Positions 37,065 through 47,036 are shown, numbered from the stretch's first letter. The stretch: 64,000 bases of DNA from Methyloprofundus sp. (GCA_016592635.1 AP023240.1:3575630-3639629), one strand, 5' to 3'. Numbers and translations are program-made. Notes: generated from the sequence alone by a model not told the origin.

Positions 37065-38009
37065 TTAGTTTTCTATTTGCTGTCGCACATATGCCATTAC
37101 ATTAGCAAACACCTCATCATCTCCAGTATAAAAATTTCCTGCATCCGTTTCTCTGCGTAACCAAGTAAATTGGCGTTTAGCTAATTGTCTTGTTGCGGCA
37201 ATGCCCTGCTCTTGCATCGCTGCTGCGCTAATTTCTCCTGCTAAATAAGACCATACTTGGCGATAACCTACTGCACGCACTGCCGGCATGTCTACTGTTA
37301 GGTCGCCCCGCTGATACAAAGCCTCTACTTCAGCAATCAGTCCCTGCTGCAACATCTGCTGAAAACGCAAAGTAATTTTCTCGTGCAATACCGCGCGCTC
37401 GCGTGGCGCAATTATTAGCTTGATTTGTTGATAGGGAATAACCTCTGCTTTTGCTTCGGCATGTAATTGCGTAATAGGCTTGCCAGTTAATTGGTAAACT
37501 TCCAAGGCACGTTGTACTCGTTGCGGGTCGTTGGGGTGAATGCGTGCAGCAGCCACAGGATCAATTTGCTGTAATTGTGCATACATGGCGATTTTGCCAA
37601 TCTTAGCGGCTTCTGCATCTAATTGCGCACGTAATGCAGCATCTGCAGTCGGCAGTTGTGCCAAACCATAATACAGTGCATTAAAATATAGCATGGTGCC
37701 ACCGACTAATAGTGGCAATTTACCACGCGCGCTAATATCTGCCATTAATGCTAAAGCGCGTTGCCGAAATGCGCCGGTAGAAAAACTTTCTGCTGGGTCT
37801 AAAATATCGATTAAATGGTGCGGGATACCTGCGCGTTCACTTAGCGTTGGTTTTGCAGTACCAATATCCATGCCCTTGAAAACCAAGACAGAATCAACAC
37901 TGATAATTTCTGCATTTAATTGCTGGGCAAGCTGTACTGAGAGTGCCGTTTTGCCTGAGGCAGTTGGCCCCATTAAGAAAATAGCAGGAGGATAACTGAT
38001 GCTGGTCAT
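37065..38009 (-). CDS. miaA: tRNA dimethylallyltransferase
   Basis: MiaA adds the dimethylallyl group to A37 of tRNAs reading UNN codons. The 314 residues contain the P-loop FLMGPTASGKTALSVQLAQQ, the DSVLVFKGMDIGTAKPT loop, HHLIDILDP, LLVGGTMLYFNALYYGLAQL, and the tRNA-contact motif AVRAVGYRQVWSYL, with RRETDAGNF near the end. It lies 90 bases after mutL on the same strand, the usual gammaproteobacterial pair; the hfq gene that often follows is not here. A palindrome lies in the gap between mutL and miaA. Confidence 0.96.
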   Translation of the reverse strand: MTSISYPPAIFLMGPTASGKTALSVQLAQQLNAEIISVDSVLVFKGMDIGTAKPTLSERAGIPHHLIDILDPAESFSTGAFRQRALALMADISARGKLPLLVGGTMLYFNALYYGLAQLPTADAALRAQLDAEAAKIGKIAMYAQLQQIDPVAAARIHPNDPQRVQRALEVYQLTGKPITQLHAEAKAEVIPYQQIKLIIAPRERAVLHEKITLRFQQMLQQGLIAEVEALYQRGDLTVDMPAVRAVGYRQVWSYLAGEISAAAMQEQGIAATRQLAKRQFTWLRRETDAGNFYTGDDEVFANVMAYVRQQIEN

Positions 38010-38043
38010 ATTTTTATTAACCTTAAATACTCAATATTATTGT

Positions 38044-38095
38044 AGGAGGGGCTTTTAGCCGCGAATTATTAAGGTCACGGCTAAAAGCCCCTCCT
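38044..38095. repeat. Perfect 18-bp inverted repeat between mutL and miaA
   Basis: AGGAGGGGCTTTTAGCCG and CGGCTAAAAGCCCCTCCT are exact reverse complements with a 16-base loop. It has no T-run on the mutL side, so it is better seen as a dispersed palindromic repeat than as a terminator. A small related piece, GGGCTAATTCAGC then TTTTAGCCC, occurs at 37008-37031 after the hypothetical gene. Confidence 0.75.
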
Positions 38096-38099
38096 TCAT

Positions 38100-39977
38100 T
38101 CACTGGCCACGTAGAAATAATTGGTCCAATTCTTTTTTTGTTAATTCCACCCAAGTTGGCCGACCATGATTACATTGCCCACTACGTTCAGTTTTTTCCA
38201 TATCACGTAATAAGGCATTCATTTCAGGTACTGTTAAATGCCGATTGGCACGTACTGATCCATGACAGGCTATAGAAGCCAAAATCTCATTACTGCGCTG
38301 TTCAATACGCTGACTCATACCGTGTTCAATAATATCTGCCAGAACATCTTTTATTAACATGCCAATATCCGTACCAGTCAATAAAGCAGGAATCGCCCTA
38401 ACCACGATGGTTTCTTCCCCCATGCGGTTGAGTTCAAAACCTAAACTCATAAAAAAAGCTTGCTCATCATCAGCCAAGTCAGCTTCCATACTACTCACTT
38501 GCACTTGTACTGGTAACAATAAAGGCTGTGAAGGTACTGATCCTGCATGATATTGCGTTTTAAAACCTTCATATGTAACCCGCTCATGTGCTGCATGTGC
38601 ATCCACTAAAATAATACCATTGGCCGTTTCAGCAAGGATATAAACATCATGCAAATGGGCAACTGCATACCCTAGAGCAGGCGATGTTTCTGCTTGCTCT
38701 TGCAGAACAATATCGGCGGCAGGTGGCTCTTGTATATCCAACGGTTTAGTCGGTGCAACCAATTTGGTATAGGCGGCAACCTGCGCATCGACATCTAAAG
38801 GTAATGATGATTGCCGTGGCGCAGCACTCGGCTGATAACTTTGTCGTACAATCGGCTTTTCGGTACTAGCAGGCAACGGCTCAAAATCAACAACCTTCTG
38901 TACAGATGGTGGCGTTGGTGTTGTGACTGCTGCATCAATATCAACATGTCTCTCTACAGTAGCAACCTGAGTATCCGGGCGCACATCGGCTAAAGAACGG
39001 TGTAAGGCTTTAAATAAAAAATCATGCACAGTACGCCCTTCACGGAAGCGTACTTCTAATTTTTGTGGGTGTGCATTAACATCGACTAAGCTTGGATCTA
39101 ATTCTAAATATAAAACATAGACAGGATGCCGGCCATGAAACAAGACATCTTGGTACGCTTGTTTAATCGCATGCGTGACCAAGCGGTCTTTAATTAAGCG
39201 GTCATTGACATAGAAATACTGCATATCTTGCTGACTACGTGAGAACGTCGGCAAACCTACCCAGCCATGCAGACGCATACCTGAAGCACTGAAATCAATC
39301 GTGACTGCATTCTCTAAAAAACTGGCTCCAAAAATATGAGCCAGCCGTTGCTCTTGCTCTGCTTGTGTCTGCGCAATTTTAAATTTATAGATTTCGCGTT
39401 GATTATGTTTGAGCTCAAACGCGACATCAAAGCGACTTAACGCCATGCGTTTAAACAAAGTATCAATATGCGAAAACTCAGTTTTATCGGCTTTTAAAAA
39501 TTTACGCCGTGCCGGGGTATTATAAAATAAGTCACAAACATCAATCGTGGTTCCTAAGGGGTGTGGATCTGGCTGTGGGTCTAACTCTTCCTCAGATCCA
39601 TCAGCTTGTACGCGCCAAGCACAATCTGCTGCAGCAACCCGTGAAATTAAATTTAACCGCGATACTGAGCTAATACTCGGCAAAGCTTCACCCCGAAATC
39701 CCATGGTGGCAACTTGTTCTAAATCATGTAATGACTGAATTTTACTGGTCGCATGTCTGGATAAGGCTAAGGGTAAATCTTCTTTATCAATACCACAGCC
39801 ATTATCACGAATCCTAATCAGTTGTGAACCACCCTTTTCAATCTCTACGGTGATTTGACTAGCACCCGCATCAAGACAATTTTCAACCAATTCCTTGACC
39901 ACTGAAGCAGGTCGCTCGACCACTTCTCCTGCGGCAATCTGATTCACTAATTGGGCGGGTAATGCATGGATACGCAT
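38100..39977 (-). CDS. mutL: DNA mismatch repair protein MutL
   Basis: MutL couples mismatch recognition by MutS to strand removal. From the ATG at 39977 the product is 625 residues, beginning MRIHALPAQLVNQIAAGEVV; a TTG start at 40013 would add 12 residues without family match and directly abuts the possible RBS. ATPase motifs of the GHKL group are ELVENCLDAGASQITVEIEK, IRIRDNGCGI and GFRGEALPSISSVS. The C-terminal dimerisation domain (GYAVAHLHDVYILAETANGI, DAHAAHERV, CHGSVRANRHLTVPEMNALL, CNHGRPTWVEL) is complete. The proline- and glutamine-rich linker near 350-440 is normal. Confidence 0.97.
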   Translation of the reverse strand: MRIHALPAQLVNQIAAGEVVERPASVVKELVENCLDAGASQITVEIEKGGSQLIRIRDNGCGIDKEDLPLALSRHATSKIQSLHDLEQVATMGFRGEALPSISSVSRLNLISRVAAADCAWRVQADGSEEELDPQPDPHPLGTTIDVCDLFYNTPARRKFLKADKTEFSHIDTLFKRMALSRFDVAFELKHNQREIYKFKIAQTQAEQEQRLAHIFGASFLENAVTIDFSASGMRLHGWVGLPTFSRSQQDMQYFYVNDRLIKDRLVTHAIKQAYQDVLFHGRHPVYVLYLELDPSLVDVNAHPQKLEVRFREGRTVHDFLFKALHRSLADVRPDTQVATVERHVDIDAAVTTPTPPSVQKVVDFEPLPASTEKPIVRQSYQPSAAPRQSSLPLDVDAQVAAYTKLVAPTKPLDIQEPPAADIVLQEQAETSPALGYAVAHLHDVYILAETANGIILVDAHAAHERVTYEGFKTQYHAGSVPSQPLLLPVQVQVSSMEADLADDEQAFFMSLGFELNRMGEETIVVRAIPALLTGTDIGMLIKDVLADIIEHGMSQRIEQRSNEILASIACHGSVRANRHLTVPEMNALLRDMEKTERSGQCNHGRPTWVELTKKELDQLFLRGQ

Positions 39978-40066
39978 AGATAATAACTCATTGTTAATTT
40001 TAAAAAATGGCAACCCTCTGTTGGGGTTTGCGCCTCACCCGCAATCTACACGGTCATGTACTACTA

Positions 40067-40984
40067 TTATTGGCCACTTGAAGCAATTAGATCTAAAAAT
40101 AGCTGTTCTAAACGGTTGGATTTATTCTTCAAACTCACTACTTCAATTTTTTGTTCTGATAAGCCCTGAAATAACTGATTCAAGCCTAATGCACTAGGCA
40201 CAGAAACACTCAATTGCTGTGCATTGTCTAAACTTATCGCATAGCCCTTAATTTTGGGCGCCATGGTTAATGGACCTTTTATATCGCAAACAAAATGATC
40301 CTCATTTAAGCGCGCTAGCAAGCTTTGCATATCAGTGTTTTCTACAATTTCACCGTGATTGATAATGGCTATATTGCGGCATAAATTTTCAGCCTCTTCC
40401 AGATAATGAGTGGTTAAAATAATGGTAGTGCCTTGTTCATTGACACGTTGCATGGTTTCCCACATAGAACGGCGAATTTCAATATCAACACCAGCAGTCG
40501 GCTCATCTAATATCAACAAACGCGGTTGGTGCACGAGTGCACGTGCAATCATAACTCGACGTTTCATACCACCTGACAAGCGCCTAGAAACAGAATTGCG
40601 CTTATCCCATAAATGCATCAGTTTTAGGCAATGCTCAGTTTGCTTTAGTGCTTGTTTTCTGGACAAACCGTAATAACCCGCCTGATTCATAACGATATTT
40701 TTTACCGTTTCAAACTGGTTAAAATTAATCTCTTGTGGCACTAAGCCAATATAACTTTTTGCCAACTGCTGCTTGCGTTTTAAATCAGCATCAAAAATGC
40801 GCACTTCACCACTAGTCGCATTTACTAAAGAACTGATAATACCGATAGCCGTAGATTTACCAGCACCATTGGGACCTAATAGCGCAAAGAAATCACCTTC
40901 TTCTACATCAAGGTCAATACCTTTTAGTGCCGTCAGGCCATTAGCATAGGTTTTTTTTAAATTACGAATAGATAATGCTTTCAT
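40067..40984 (-). CDS. ABC transporter ATP-binding protein without a neighbouring permease
   Basis: A 305-residue ATPase (from Met at 40984) of the ABC-2 type, close to YadG. Motifs are LLGPNGAGKSTAIGIISSLV (Walker A), the Q-loop VPQEINFNQF, signature RRLSGGMKRRVMIARALVHQ, Walker B LLILDEPTAGVD, and the switch histidine LTTHYLEEAE. Residues after about 220 form the usual regulatory extension. A membrane partner (YadH-like) normally follows, but the next gene on this strand is mutL and the upstream gene is on the other strand, so the partner must be elsewhere or the gene is used with another permease. The substrate is unknown. Confidence 0.9.
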   Translation of the reverse strand: MKALSIRNLKKTYANGLTALKGIDLDVEEGDFFALLGPNGAGKSTAIGIISSLVNATSGEVRIFDADLKRKQQLAKSYIGLVPQEINFNQFETVKNIVMNQAGYYGLSRKQALKQTEHCLKLMHLWDKRNSVSRRLSGGMKRRVMIARALVHQPRLLILDEPTAGVDIEIRRSMWETMQRVNEQGTTIILTTHYLEEAENLCRNIAIINHGEIVENTDMQSLLARLNEDHFVCDIKGPLTMAPKIKGYAISLDNAQQLSVSVPSALGLNQLFQGLSEQKIEVVSLKNKSNRLEQLFLDLIASSGQ

Positions 40985-41150
40985 TAATAGCGTTTTACTC
41001 AAAAAAATTCAATTCAACTGACATCTGCACTTAACGTAGACTGCCAAATGCGGTACATTAGCGTCTTACGATATATTTTGTTTAGGTAAGACAAGTCGTG
41101 CCGGCTCGAAAACAAATTTTAGCAGATAATCTACCAACTCTATAAAACAA

Positions 41151-42662
41151 ATGACCACCATCAAAAAACAAGAACAAGCTCCCGAACTTGTTGCCGCTGT
41201 TGATCTAGGCTCCAATAGTTTTCACATGATTATTTGTAGTGTCCAAGACGGTCAATTACAAACCATTGACCGCTTAAAAGAAATGGTACGCTTGGCATCA
41301 GGTCTTAATCAAAAGAATATTCTTGATGAAGTCACACAACAACGTGCACTTTCCTGTTTAGAACGCTTTGGTCAACGTATTCAGAATTTTCCGGCCAGTA
41401 ACGTACGCATCGTTGGCACTAATACCCTACGTACAGCAAAAAATGCAGTGCAATTTTTAAATAAGGCTGAGCAAGCGATTGGCTATCCCATTCATATTAT
41501 TTCAGGGATTGAAGAAGCACGACTTATTTATCAAGGGGTAGCGCATAGTTTACAAAGCAACGCTAACCGCCGGCTGGTGATGGATATTGGTGGCGGTAGT
41601 ACTGAATATATTATTGGCACTAATTCACTACCTGCACAAAAAGAAAGTTTACGCATGGGCTGCGTGACTATCAGTAACCGCTTTTTTGCTAATGGTGAAA
41701 TCAGCCCGCAACGTCTGCATAAGGCCGTTATTTACGTTAAACAACAACTGAGCGGCTATAAAAATCTATTTGGCCGTAAGCACTGGGATGAAGCTATTGG
41801 CGCGTCAGGCAGTATCCGCTCTATTCGCAAAGTATTACTAGCAATGGAATGGAGTCCTGGCGGCATCACCCCTGAAGGGCTGGAAAAATTAAAAAAATAC
41901 ATTCTTAGTTGCCAACATACTTCAGAACTTAAATTAGCAGAACTAGACCCAGAAAGAGAGCCGGTCTTTATTGGTGGTTTTGCCATTTTATACGCCACTT
42001 TCAAAACCCTTAACATTGAAAAGATGAGTGTTTCTGATGGTGCTTTACGCGAAGGCCTGATTTATGACTATTTAGGGCGTAGATTTAATCATGATGTACG
42101 TTCAGAAACTGTAAAAATGTTAACTGAACACTATCATACCGACTCGTCACAGTCAGACCGTATCAAAAATACCATTGCCTATATGCTGGTACAGCTAAAA
42201 CCATTTTTGGGCGCGCAAACCAAAGTGATAGCTCAATATTTAAGCTGGGCAGCTGACCTGCATGAAATTGGCCGCAATATTGCACATAGTCAATACCATA
42301 AACATGGTGCTTATGTAATTAGGCATGGTGATTTAGCAGGCTTTTCCCAACAAAATCAGAACCTGTTATCCACCTTAGTACTTGCGCATCGCCGTAAGGT
42401 TCCTAACAAGCAAATTGGTAAACTACCTCCCCCTTGGCATAAAAGTGCCATCTACATGGTGATTATTTTACGACTCGCCGTATTGCTACTACGTAACCGC
42501 AGTCACACCGCTCTACCCGACTTTAAAATTGGCTTAGATCACGGTAAAGTAAACTTACAATTCCCCGATGATTGGCTAGACAATGCTCCGCTAACTCAGG
42601 CAGACCTTAAACAAGAAGCTGATTATTTAGCAAAAGCCAAGTTCACTTTACAAGTCAGCTAA
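41151..42662 (+). CDS. ppx: Exopolyphosphatase (Ppx/GppA family)
   Basis: Ppx removes phosphate from the ends of polyphosphate; GppA makes ppGpp from pppGpp. The 503 residues contain the sugar-kinase-fold motifs AVDLGSNSFHMIIC (phosphate-1), VRIVGTNTLRTAKN, IISGIEEARLIYQGVAHSL, VMDIGGGSTEYIIG and SDGALREGLIYDYLGRR, followed by the HD-like C-terminal domain (HEIGRNIAHSQYHKHGAYVI). The length is that of full Ppx/GppA proteins. ppk is not next to it. It is followed five bases later by an unknown membrane-anchored protein, so the two are probably co-transcribed. Confidence 0.92.
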   Translation: MTTIKKQEQAPELVAAVDLGSNSFHMIICSVQDGQLQTIDRLKEMVRLASGLNQKNILDEVTQQRALSCLERFGQRIQNFPASNVRIVGTNTLRTAKNAVQFLNKAEQAIGYPIHIISGIEEARLIYQGVAHSLQSNANRRLVMDIGGGSTEYIIGTNSLPAQKESLRMGCVTISNRFFANGEISPQRLHKAVIYVKQQLSGYKNLFGRKHWDEAIGASGSIRSIRKVLLAMEWSPGGITPEGLEKLKKYILSCQHTSELKLAELDPEREPVFIGGFAILYATFKTLNIEKMSVSDGALREGLIYDYLGRRFNHDVRSETVKMLTEHYHTDSSQSDRIKNTIAYMLVQLKPFLGAQTKVIAQYLSWAADLHEIGRNIAHSQYHKHGAYVIRHGDLAGFSQQNQNLLSTLVLAHRRKVPNKQIGKLPPPWHKSAIYMVIILRLAVLLLRNRSHTALPDFKIGLDHGKVNLQFPDDWLDNAPLTQADLKQEADYLAKAKFTLQVS

Positions 42663-42667
42663 AGCTA

Positions 42668-43897
42668 ATGTTACTCCTGCTACGCGCGCTACTCTATTTA
42701 ATAGCAATCCCGATCATCGTCATTGCTATTATTATCGCGCTGAGCACCAGCAACCAAAAAGCTGCCTTACCGCAATGGCAGCTCACTAATAGCGACATTC
42801 AACGCGCGCAAAATATCCTTTATGCCAACCAACAAGCTAATGATAATGTTATCAACCTAACACTGACCGAACGTGATCTAAATATTGCCTGCGCTTATTT
42901 ACTTAACCTATACACAGATAGCCAATCACATATTCAATTAAGCGCTGATTTTATTAGCTTCAAACTGGCTTTTACCTTAGCCGATAACTTATTTGGGCGC
43001 TATGTTGATATTAGCTTCCAATTACATATCCCGCCTTTTAGCCGCCCACAAATCAAAAAACTGCAAATAGGTAAAATAGCCATTGCGGATATGTATGCAG
43101 GCTTTTTAATAGAAAAGGCTATCGAACATACCCACCTAAACCAATACCTAATACTACTAAACCAACACTTAAGAGACATTCACATAGAAGCACAGCAACT
43201 CCAGCTAAAATACCAACTGCCTGCCAGTGCAGTCAGCCGTATTCAGCAACTGCTTGCCCCACCCATTGATGCACGTGCTTTAGCACAATACCAAGAGAAA
43301 TTAGCCACAACCCTTAGCCGACATAATACGGTTTGGCGCTTGTCACTTGCCAACTTGTTGCAACCGATGTTTGCCCTTGCCCAACAGCGCTCTACTATCA
43401 GCAACGCTATAGAAGAAAATCGCTTAGCCATTTTTGTTGTCAATCACTACGTCAACCATTACCAGCAATCTCCTACAGAACAACATTATTATCCCGCTTA
43501 TTTATATCGCCGTACTGATATGGCACAGCACTTTATGTTATCTGCTTCATTATCTGCCATTGGCAATAGTCATTTAGCGCAAATCATTGGTCAAGAAAAA
43601 GAACTTAATGATGCCAAAAAAGGCAATGGCTTTAGCTTTATTGACCTTGCTGCTGATAGAGCAGGCGTTTACTTTGGAAAATATGCGACTGCAAGCCCTG
43701 AACAAGCACTAAAAATCCAAGAAAAAATGGCTAATATTAAAAACTATCAAGCCTTTATGCCACAGGTAGGCGACTTACCCGAAAGATTGGGAATTGATGC
43801 ATTTGCAGCACGCTATCAATCTATTTATAGCCCCGAATATCAAGAGATGCTTAAAGAAATTGACCAGCGCATTACTAGCAGTGCAATTTATCACTAG
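42668..43897 (+). CDS. Unknown membrane-anchored protein
   Basis: A 409-residue protein with one N-terminal transmembrane helix (LLYLIAIPIIVIAIIIALST) and a large soluble part outside the cytoplasm with alternating beta-type stretches (INLTLTERDLNIACAYLLNL, VDISFQLHIPPFS) and a helical C-terminal region (NSHLAQIIGQEKELNDAKKG, FIDLAADRAGVYFGKYAT). I do not recognise the family. No catalytic motif can be seen. It starts five bases after the ppx stop codon, so it may share its transcript, but that alone does not point to polyphosphate metabolism. Confidence 0.75.
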   Translation: MLLLLRALLYLIAIPIIVIAIIIALSTSNQKAALPQWQLTNSDIQRAQNILYANQQANDNVINLTLTERDLNIACAYLLNLYTDSQSHIQLSADFISFKLAFTLADNLFGRYVDISFQLHIPPFSRPQIKKLQIGKIAIADMYAGFLIEKAIEHTHLNQYLILLNQHLRDIHIEAQQLQLKYQLPASAVSRIQQLLAPPIDARALAQYQEKLATTLSRHNTVWRLSLANLLQPMFALAQQRSTISNAIEENRLAIFVVNHYVNHYQQSPTEQHYYPAYLYRRTDMAQHFMLSASLSAIGNSHLAQIIGQEKELNDAKKGNGFSFIDLAADRAGVYFGKYATASPEQALKIQEKMANIKNYQAFMPQVGDLPERLGIDAFAARYQSIYSPEYQEMLKEIDQRITSSAIYH

Positions 43898-43957
43898 ATG
43901 GTAAAATACCCTAAAATTTATTAGCAAACCTTTGCAACCCTACAGCTCAAATAGCCC

Positions 43958-44785
43958 ATGCCTTATATCTGCCCCATTTGCCAAAACCCACTAATGCAAC
44001 ACCAGCCTTCTAAAGGCTATTACTGCACTAAAAAACATCATTTTGATATGGCCAAAGAAGGCTACTTAAATTTATTACCCGCACAACATAAAAAATCTAA
44101 AGAGCCAGGGGATAGTCGTGCCATGATGCGTGCGCGGCGCAACTTTCTTGAGGCTGGATTTTACCAAGATATAGCTAAAACAATTACTGCCATGATTGAT
44201 CAACATAGAACTGCTGATGCCATGGCTCATATTTTGGATATGGGCTGTGGGGAAGGCTATTACAGCCGTCAAATTGAGTTGCATTCTAAGGATAGCGTGC
44301 ATTTAGATTTACATGGTATCGACATTGCTAAAAATGCAATTTTAGCTGCTGCAAAAAAACAAGCTAACGCTCGCTTTATTGTTGCCAGTAGCAAACGCAT
44401 GCCTTATGCCGATCATTACTTTGACCTACTATTGAGAGTCTATGCCCCCTCAAATGACGCAGAAATTCAGCGCCTGTTAAAACCTGAAGGGCTACTCTTA
44501 ATTGTTACCCCTGGATCACGGCACTTGTGGCAATTAAGGGAGTTTATCTATAAGGATGTTAAAGCTCATAATACCGACATTGCTCTACCTAAAAACTTCA
44601 GTAAAATCGACAGTCAACAAATTAGCTATAAAATTCAACCCGACCAAAACCAACGCATGGCACTATTACAAATGACACCTTTCGCTTGGCGTGCTACTAC
44701 TGAGATGCAAGCCATGATTAAACAGGCTGATGCTTTAGAAATAGAAGTAGATTTTGTGTTGACCTTAGCAAAAAAAGGCAGCTAG
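43958..44785 (+). CDS. rlmA: 23S rRNA (guanine-745-N1)-methyltransferase
   Basis: RlmA methylates G745 in helix 35 of 23S rRNA. The 275-residue chain starts with the zinc-binding finger YICPICQNPLMQ ... YYCTKKHHFDMAKEGYLNLL (two CxxC-type cysteines, third Cys and His) that is diagnostic for the RlmA group, followed by EPGDSRAMMRARRNFLEAGF, the SAM motif ILDMGCGEGYYSRQI, GIDIAKNAILAAAKK and LLRVYAPSNDAEIQRLL. All parts are present. It follows the unknown membrane-anchored protein after 60 bases. Confidence 0.93.
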   Translation: MPYICPICQNPLMQHQPSKGYYCTKKHHFDMAKEGYLNLLPAQHKKSKEPGDSRAMMRARRNFLEAGFYQDIAKTITAMIDQHRTADAMAHILDMGCGEGYYSRQIELHSKDSVHLDLHGIDIAKNAILAAAKKQANARFIVASSKRMPYADHYFDLLLRVYAPSNDAEIQRLLKPEGLLLIVTPGSRHLWQLREFIYKDVKAHNTDIALPKNFSKIDSQQISYKIQPDQNQRMALLQMTPFAWRATTEMQAMIKQADALEIEVDFVLTLAKKGS

Positions 44786-44927
44786 TTCTGCATGCTATCC
44801 AGTCAAGCTGGGCACAAGCTTTAGCAGGAACCTCATGGATAAGCATAGATTCCCGATAAAAAAACTTCGGGAATGACGGTATTAGGGTAATTATTTACTG
44901 GGATTGGTATTACATTGTTTCTGACAT

Positions 44928-44958
44928 AAAAAAAGGGCGAGATAATCGCCCTTTTTTT
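44928..44958. terminator. Bidirectional terminator between rlmA and ppiD
   Basis: AAAAAAAGGGCGAGATAATC then GCCCTTTTTTT: a six-pair GC-rich stem extended by A-T pairs with a T run on both strands. It separates the convergent rlmA and ppiD genes. Just upstream, 44849-44874, ATTCCCGA and TCGGGAAT form another perfect eight-pair palindrome. Confidence 0.9.
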
Positions 44959-44979
44959 ATAGATTATCTAAATTAAAGC

Positions 44980-46833
44980 TTACTCTCTAATGGAAACCCG
45001 AGTACCTTCCCGAATACCTTCAATAACAGCGCTATAATCAGCTTGGCCTAATGCTTTTGCAATATTGGCTTGCGCTAACTTGGCCTTTTCTTGATCTTCC
45101 ATCGCGCCACCTTCAGCAACACTCATTAAATTTACTATTGTTTGTCCGCCTTGTGGCAAGTCAACAACGACAACTGTAGGTTTGTCTGCAAGTGGTTTAG
45201 CCGCTTTAAATACTGCTTGATTAACTTGCCATGCAAGCTTACCACCCTCACGCGTTAAACCTTCTGCCTTTTCAACGCTTAAGCCTTGCTCTTTAGCAAC
45301 ATCAGCCATTGCTTGTCCAACAAGTAATTTTTGCTTGATAGCTTCAGTCACTTGCTTAGCATTATCCTTAGCTTGCTGCACTCGAATTGATACTATAATT
45401 TCGCTCTTAACAGCATCTAACGGCTTGGTTTCGGCTGGTTGATGCTCTAGCATCCGTAACACCAATACACGCTCCTCACCAATTTCTACAGGCTCACTAT
45501 TATTGCCTTGTAATACAGACTCAGAAAAGGCCATATTCCTAACCGCCTCTTCACTAGCAATATCATCACCCGCAGTACGTGCAAATGATGTTGTTTGCTT
45601 AATCTGTAATCCCAACTCATCAGAAACAACTGCCAAGCTATCTGAATTTTCAAAGCTCACCTCGGTAAGCAACTCACTCAACTCATAAAAAGTAGTTTCT
45701 GCTGCCGCCTGTTTCACTGACTGTGCAACGTCTACAGCAACCTCACTATAAGGCTTAGTAGCGGCAGGAGCGAGTTCGGTAACTGTAATCAAATGATAAC
45801 CAAAGGCCGACTGCACTGGCGCAGAAACTTCCCCTAAAGCCAACTGAGATGCAGCCTCTTCAAAAGCAGCTTCCATAACTCCCACCTCAAATAAGCCTAA
45901 ATCACCACCATTCTTAGCCGTCAAAGTATCATCCGATAATGCTTCGGCAAGCTTGGCAAAAGATTCTTGCTCTAAGCGCTTAATAGCGGCTTCTGCTTTA
46001 AGCAAAGCTTGTTCTTCTGTTGTATCTTTGGTTTTTGCAAAGAGTATATGACTTATTTTACGGCGCTCTTTAGCTGAGTACAGCTCAATATTATCTTCAT
46101 AATAAGTCTGTAATTGTTCTGCTGAAGGTACGACATCAGTCATTAAGTTAGTTAAAGACAACTCTACGTATTCAACCGACACTTGTTCAGCTGTCTGATA
46201 GTCACTAGCATGCTGTTGATAAAAATTATTAATTTCATCGGCACTTGGCTCCGTAGTAACTGGTTCTATTTTAACCGTAACATATTCAATATTACGTGTT
46301 TGGTTTTGAATCTTAAAAAAGCGCTGCATATCTTGCTCTGATATAAAGCTGGTTTCTGTTACCGCCTTTTGATACTGCTCCATGACTAAGGCTTTGCGAA
46401 TCCTATGTGCAAATTGTGCAGAACTCATACCTTGGCTTGCAAGCAGAGTTTCATATTGCTGCTTATCAAATTTACCATCACGCTGAAAATACTGTAAGGA
46501 TGCAATAAATTGGCGCGCACGTTCATCAGTTATGACTAATTTTTCGCTCGTCACATGCTGCAATAAAAGTTCATCACGAATTAGCTTTTCGGTTGCTTGC
46601 TTTTGCAAAATTTCTTCAGGAATTTGCATATCTGCATATTGCTGTTTAAATTGGGCATAGGCTTGATTGACTTCACGCTGCCCAAATTCCTTATCTCCAA
46701 CAATAACAACCGCTCTTTCTGACCCGCCATCCGTATAATTTTGTAAGCCCCATAATGCAAAAGGAACACATATTAATATCAAAATTACCCAAGCAAAAGT
46801 ACCTTGTGTTTTTTCTCTTATTTCTGTCAACAT
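44980..46833 (-). CDS. ppiD: Peptidyl-prolyl cis-trans isomerase PpiD
   Basis: PpiD is an inner-membrane-anchored chaperone that meets proteins as they leave the Sec channel. From the ATG at 46833, with AAGG eight bases upstream, the product has 617 residues: a short cytoplasmic start MLTEIREKTQG, one TM helix (FAWVILILICVPFALWGLQN), a SurA-like N-terminal chaperone part (KQQYADMQIPEEILQKQAT), one parvulin domain near 250-370 (RRKISHILFAKTKDTTEEQA, DLGLFEVGVM, APVQSAFGYHLITVTEL) and a helical C-terminal part. The longer TTG start at 46851 is less likely. It is separated from hupB by two tRNA genes. Confidence 0.94.
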   Translation of the reverse strand: MLTEIREKTQGTFAWVILILICVPFALWGLQNYTDGGSERAVVIVGDKEFGQREVNQAYAQFKQQYADMQIPEEILQKQATEKLIRDELLLQHVTSEKLVITDERARQFIASLQYFQRDGKFDKQQYETLLASQGMSSAQFAHRIRKALVMEQYQKAVTETSFISEQDMQRFFKIQNQTRNIEYVTVKIEPVTTEPSADEINNFYQQHASDYQTAEQVSVEYVELSLTNLMTDVVPSAEQLQTYYEDNIELYSAKERRKISHILFAKTKDTTEEQALLKAEAAIKRLEQESFAKLAEALSDDTLTAKNGGDLGLFEVGVMEAAFEEAASQLALGEVSAPVQSAFGYHLITVTELAPAATKPYSEVAVDVAQSVKQAAAETTFYELSELLTEVSFENSDSLAVVSDELGLQIKQTTSFARTAGDDIASEEAVRNMAFSESVLQGNNSEPVEIGEERVLVLRMLEHQPAETKPLDAVKSEIIVSIRVQQAKDNAKQVTEAIKQKLLVGQAMADVAKEQGLSVEKAEGLTREGGKLAWQVNQAVFKAAKPLADKPTVVVVDLPQGGQTIVNLMSVAEGGAMEDQEKAKLAQANIAKALGQADYSAVIEGIREGTRVSIRE

Positions 46834-47001
46834 ATGACTAGCCTTAATCAATTGATAATTTAACTGTTTGACACCCTATATGACATATAAAGTACCCTTG
46901 GAAGAATCATTAAATCTCTTCCATTCCCTGCAAATATGGGCTTGTTTAAACTAGGAACGAGAATGCAATATTATCCTCAATTCTAACCATAAATTTTAAA
47001 C

Positions 47002-47036
47002 AAAAAAAAACCCCGAACCAAATGGTCGGGGTTTTT
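47002..47036 (-). terminator. Terminator of the tRNA-Val/tRNA-Asp pair
   Basis: On the minus strand AACCCCGACCATTTGGTTCG then GGG and a run of T residues: stem CCCCGA/TCGGGG with flanking A-T pairs, directly after the tRNA-Asp CCA end. Confidence 0.88.
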
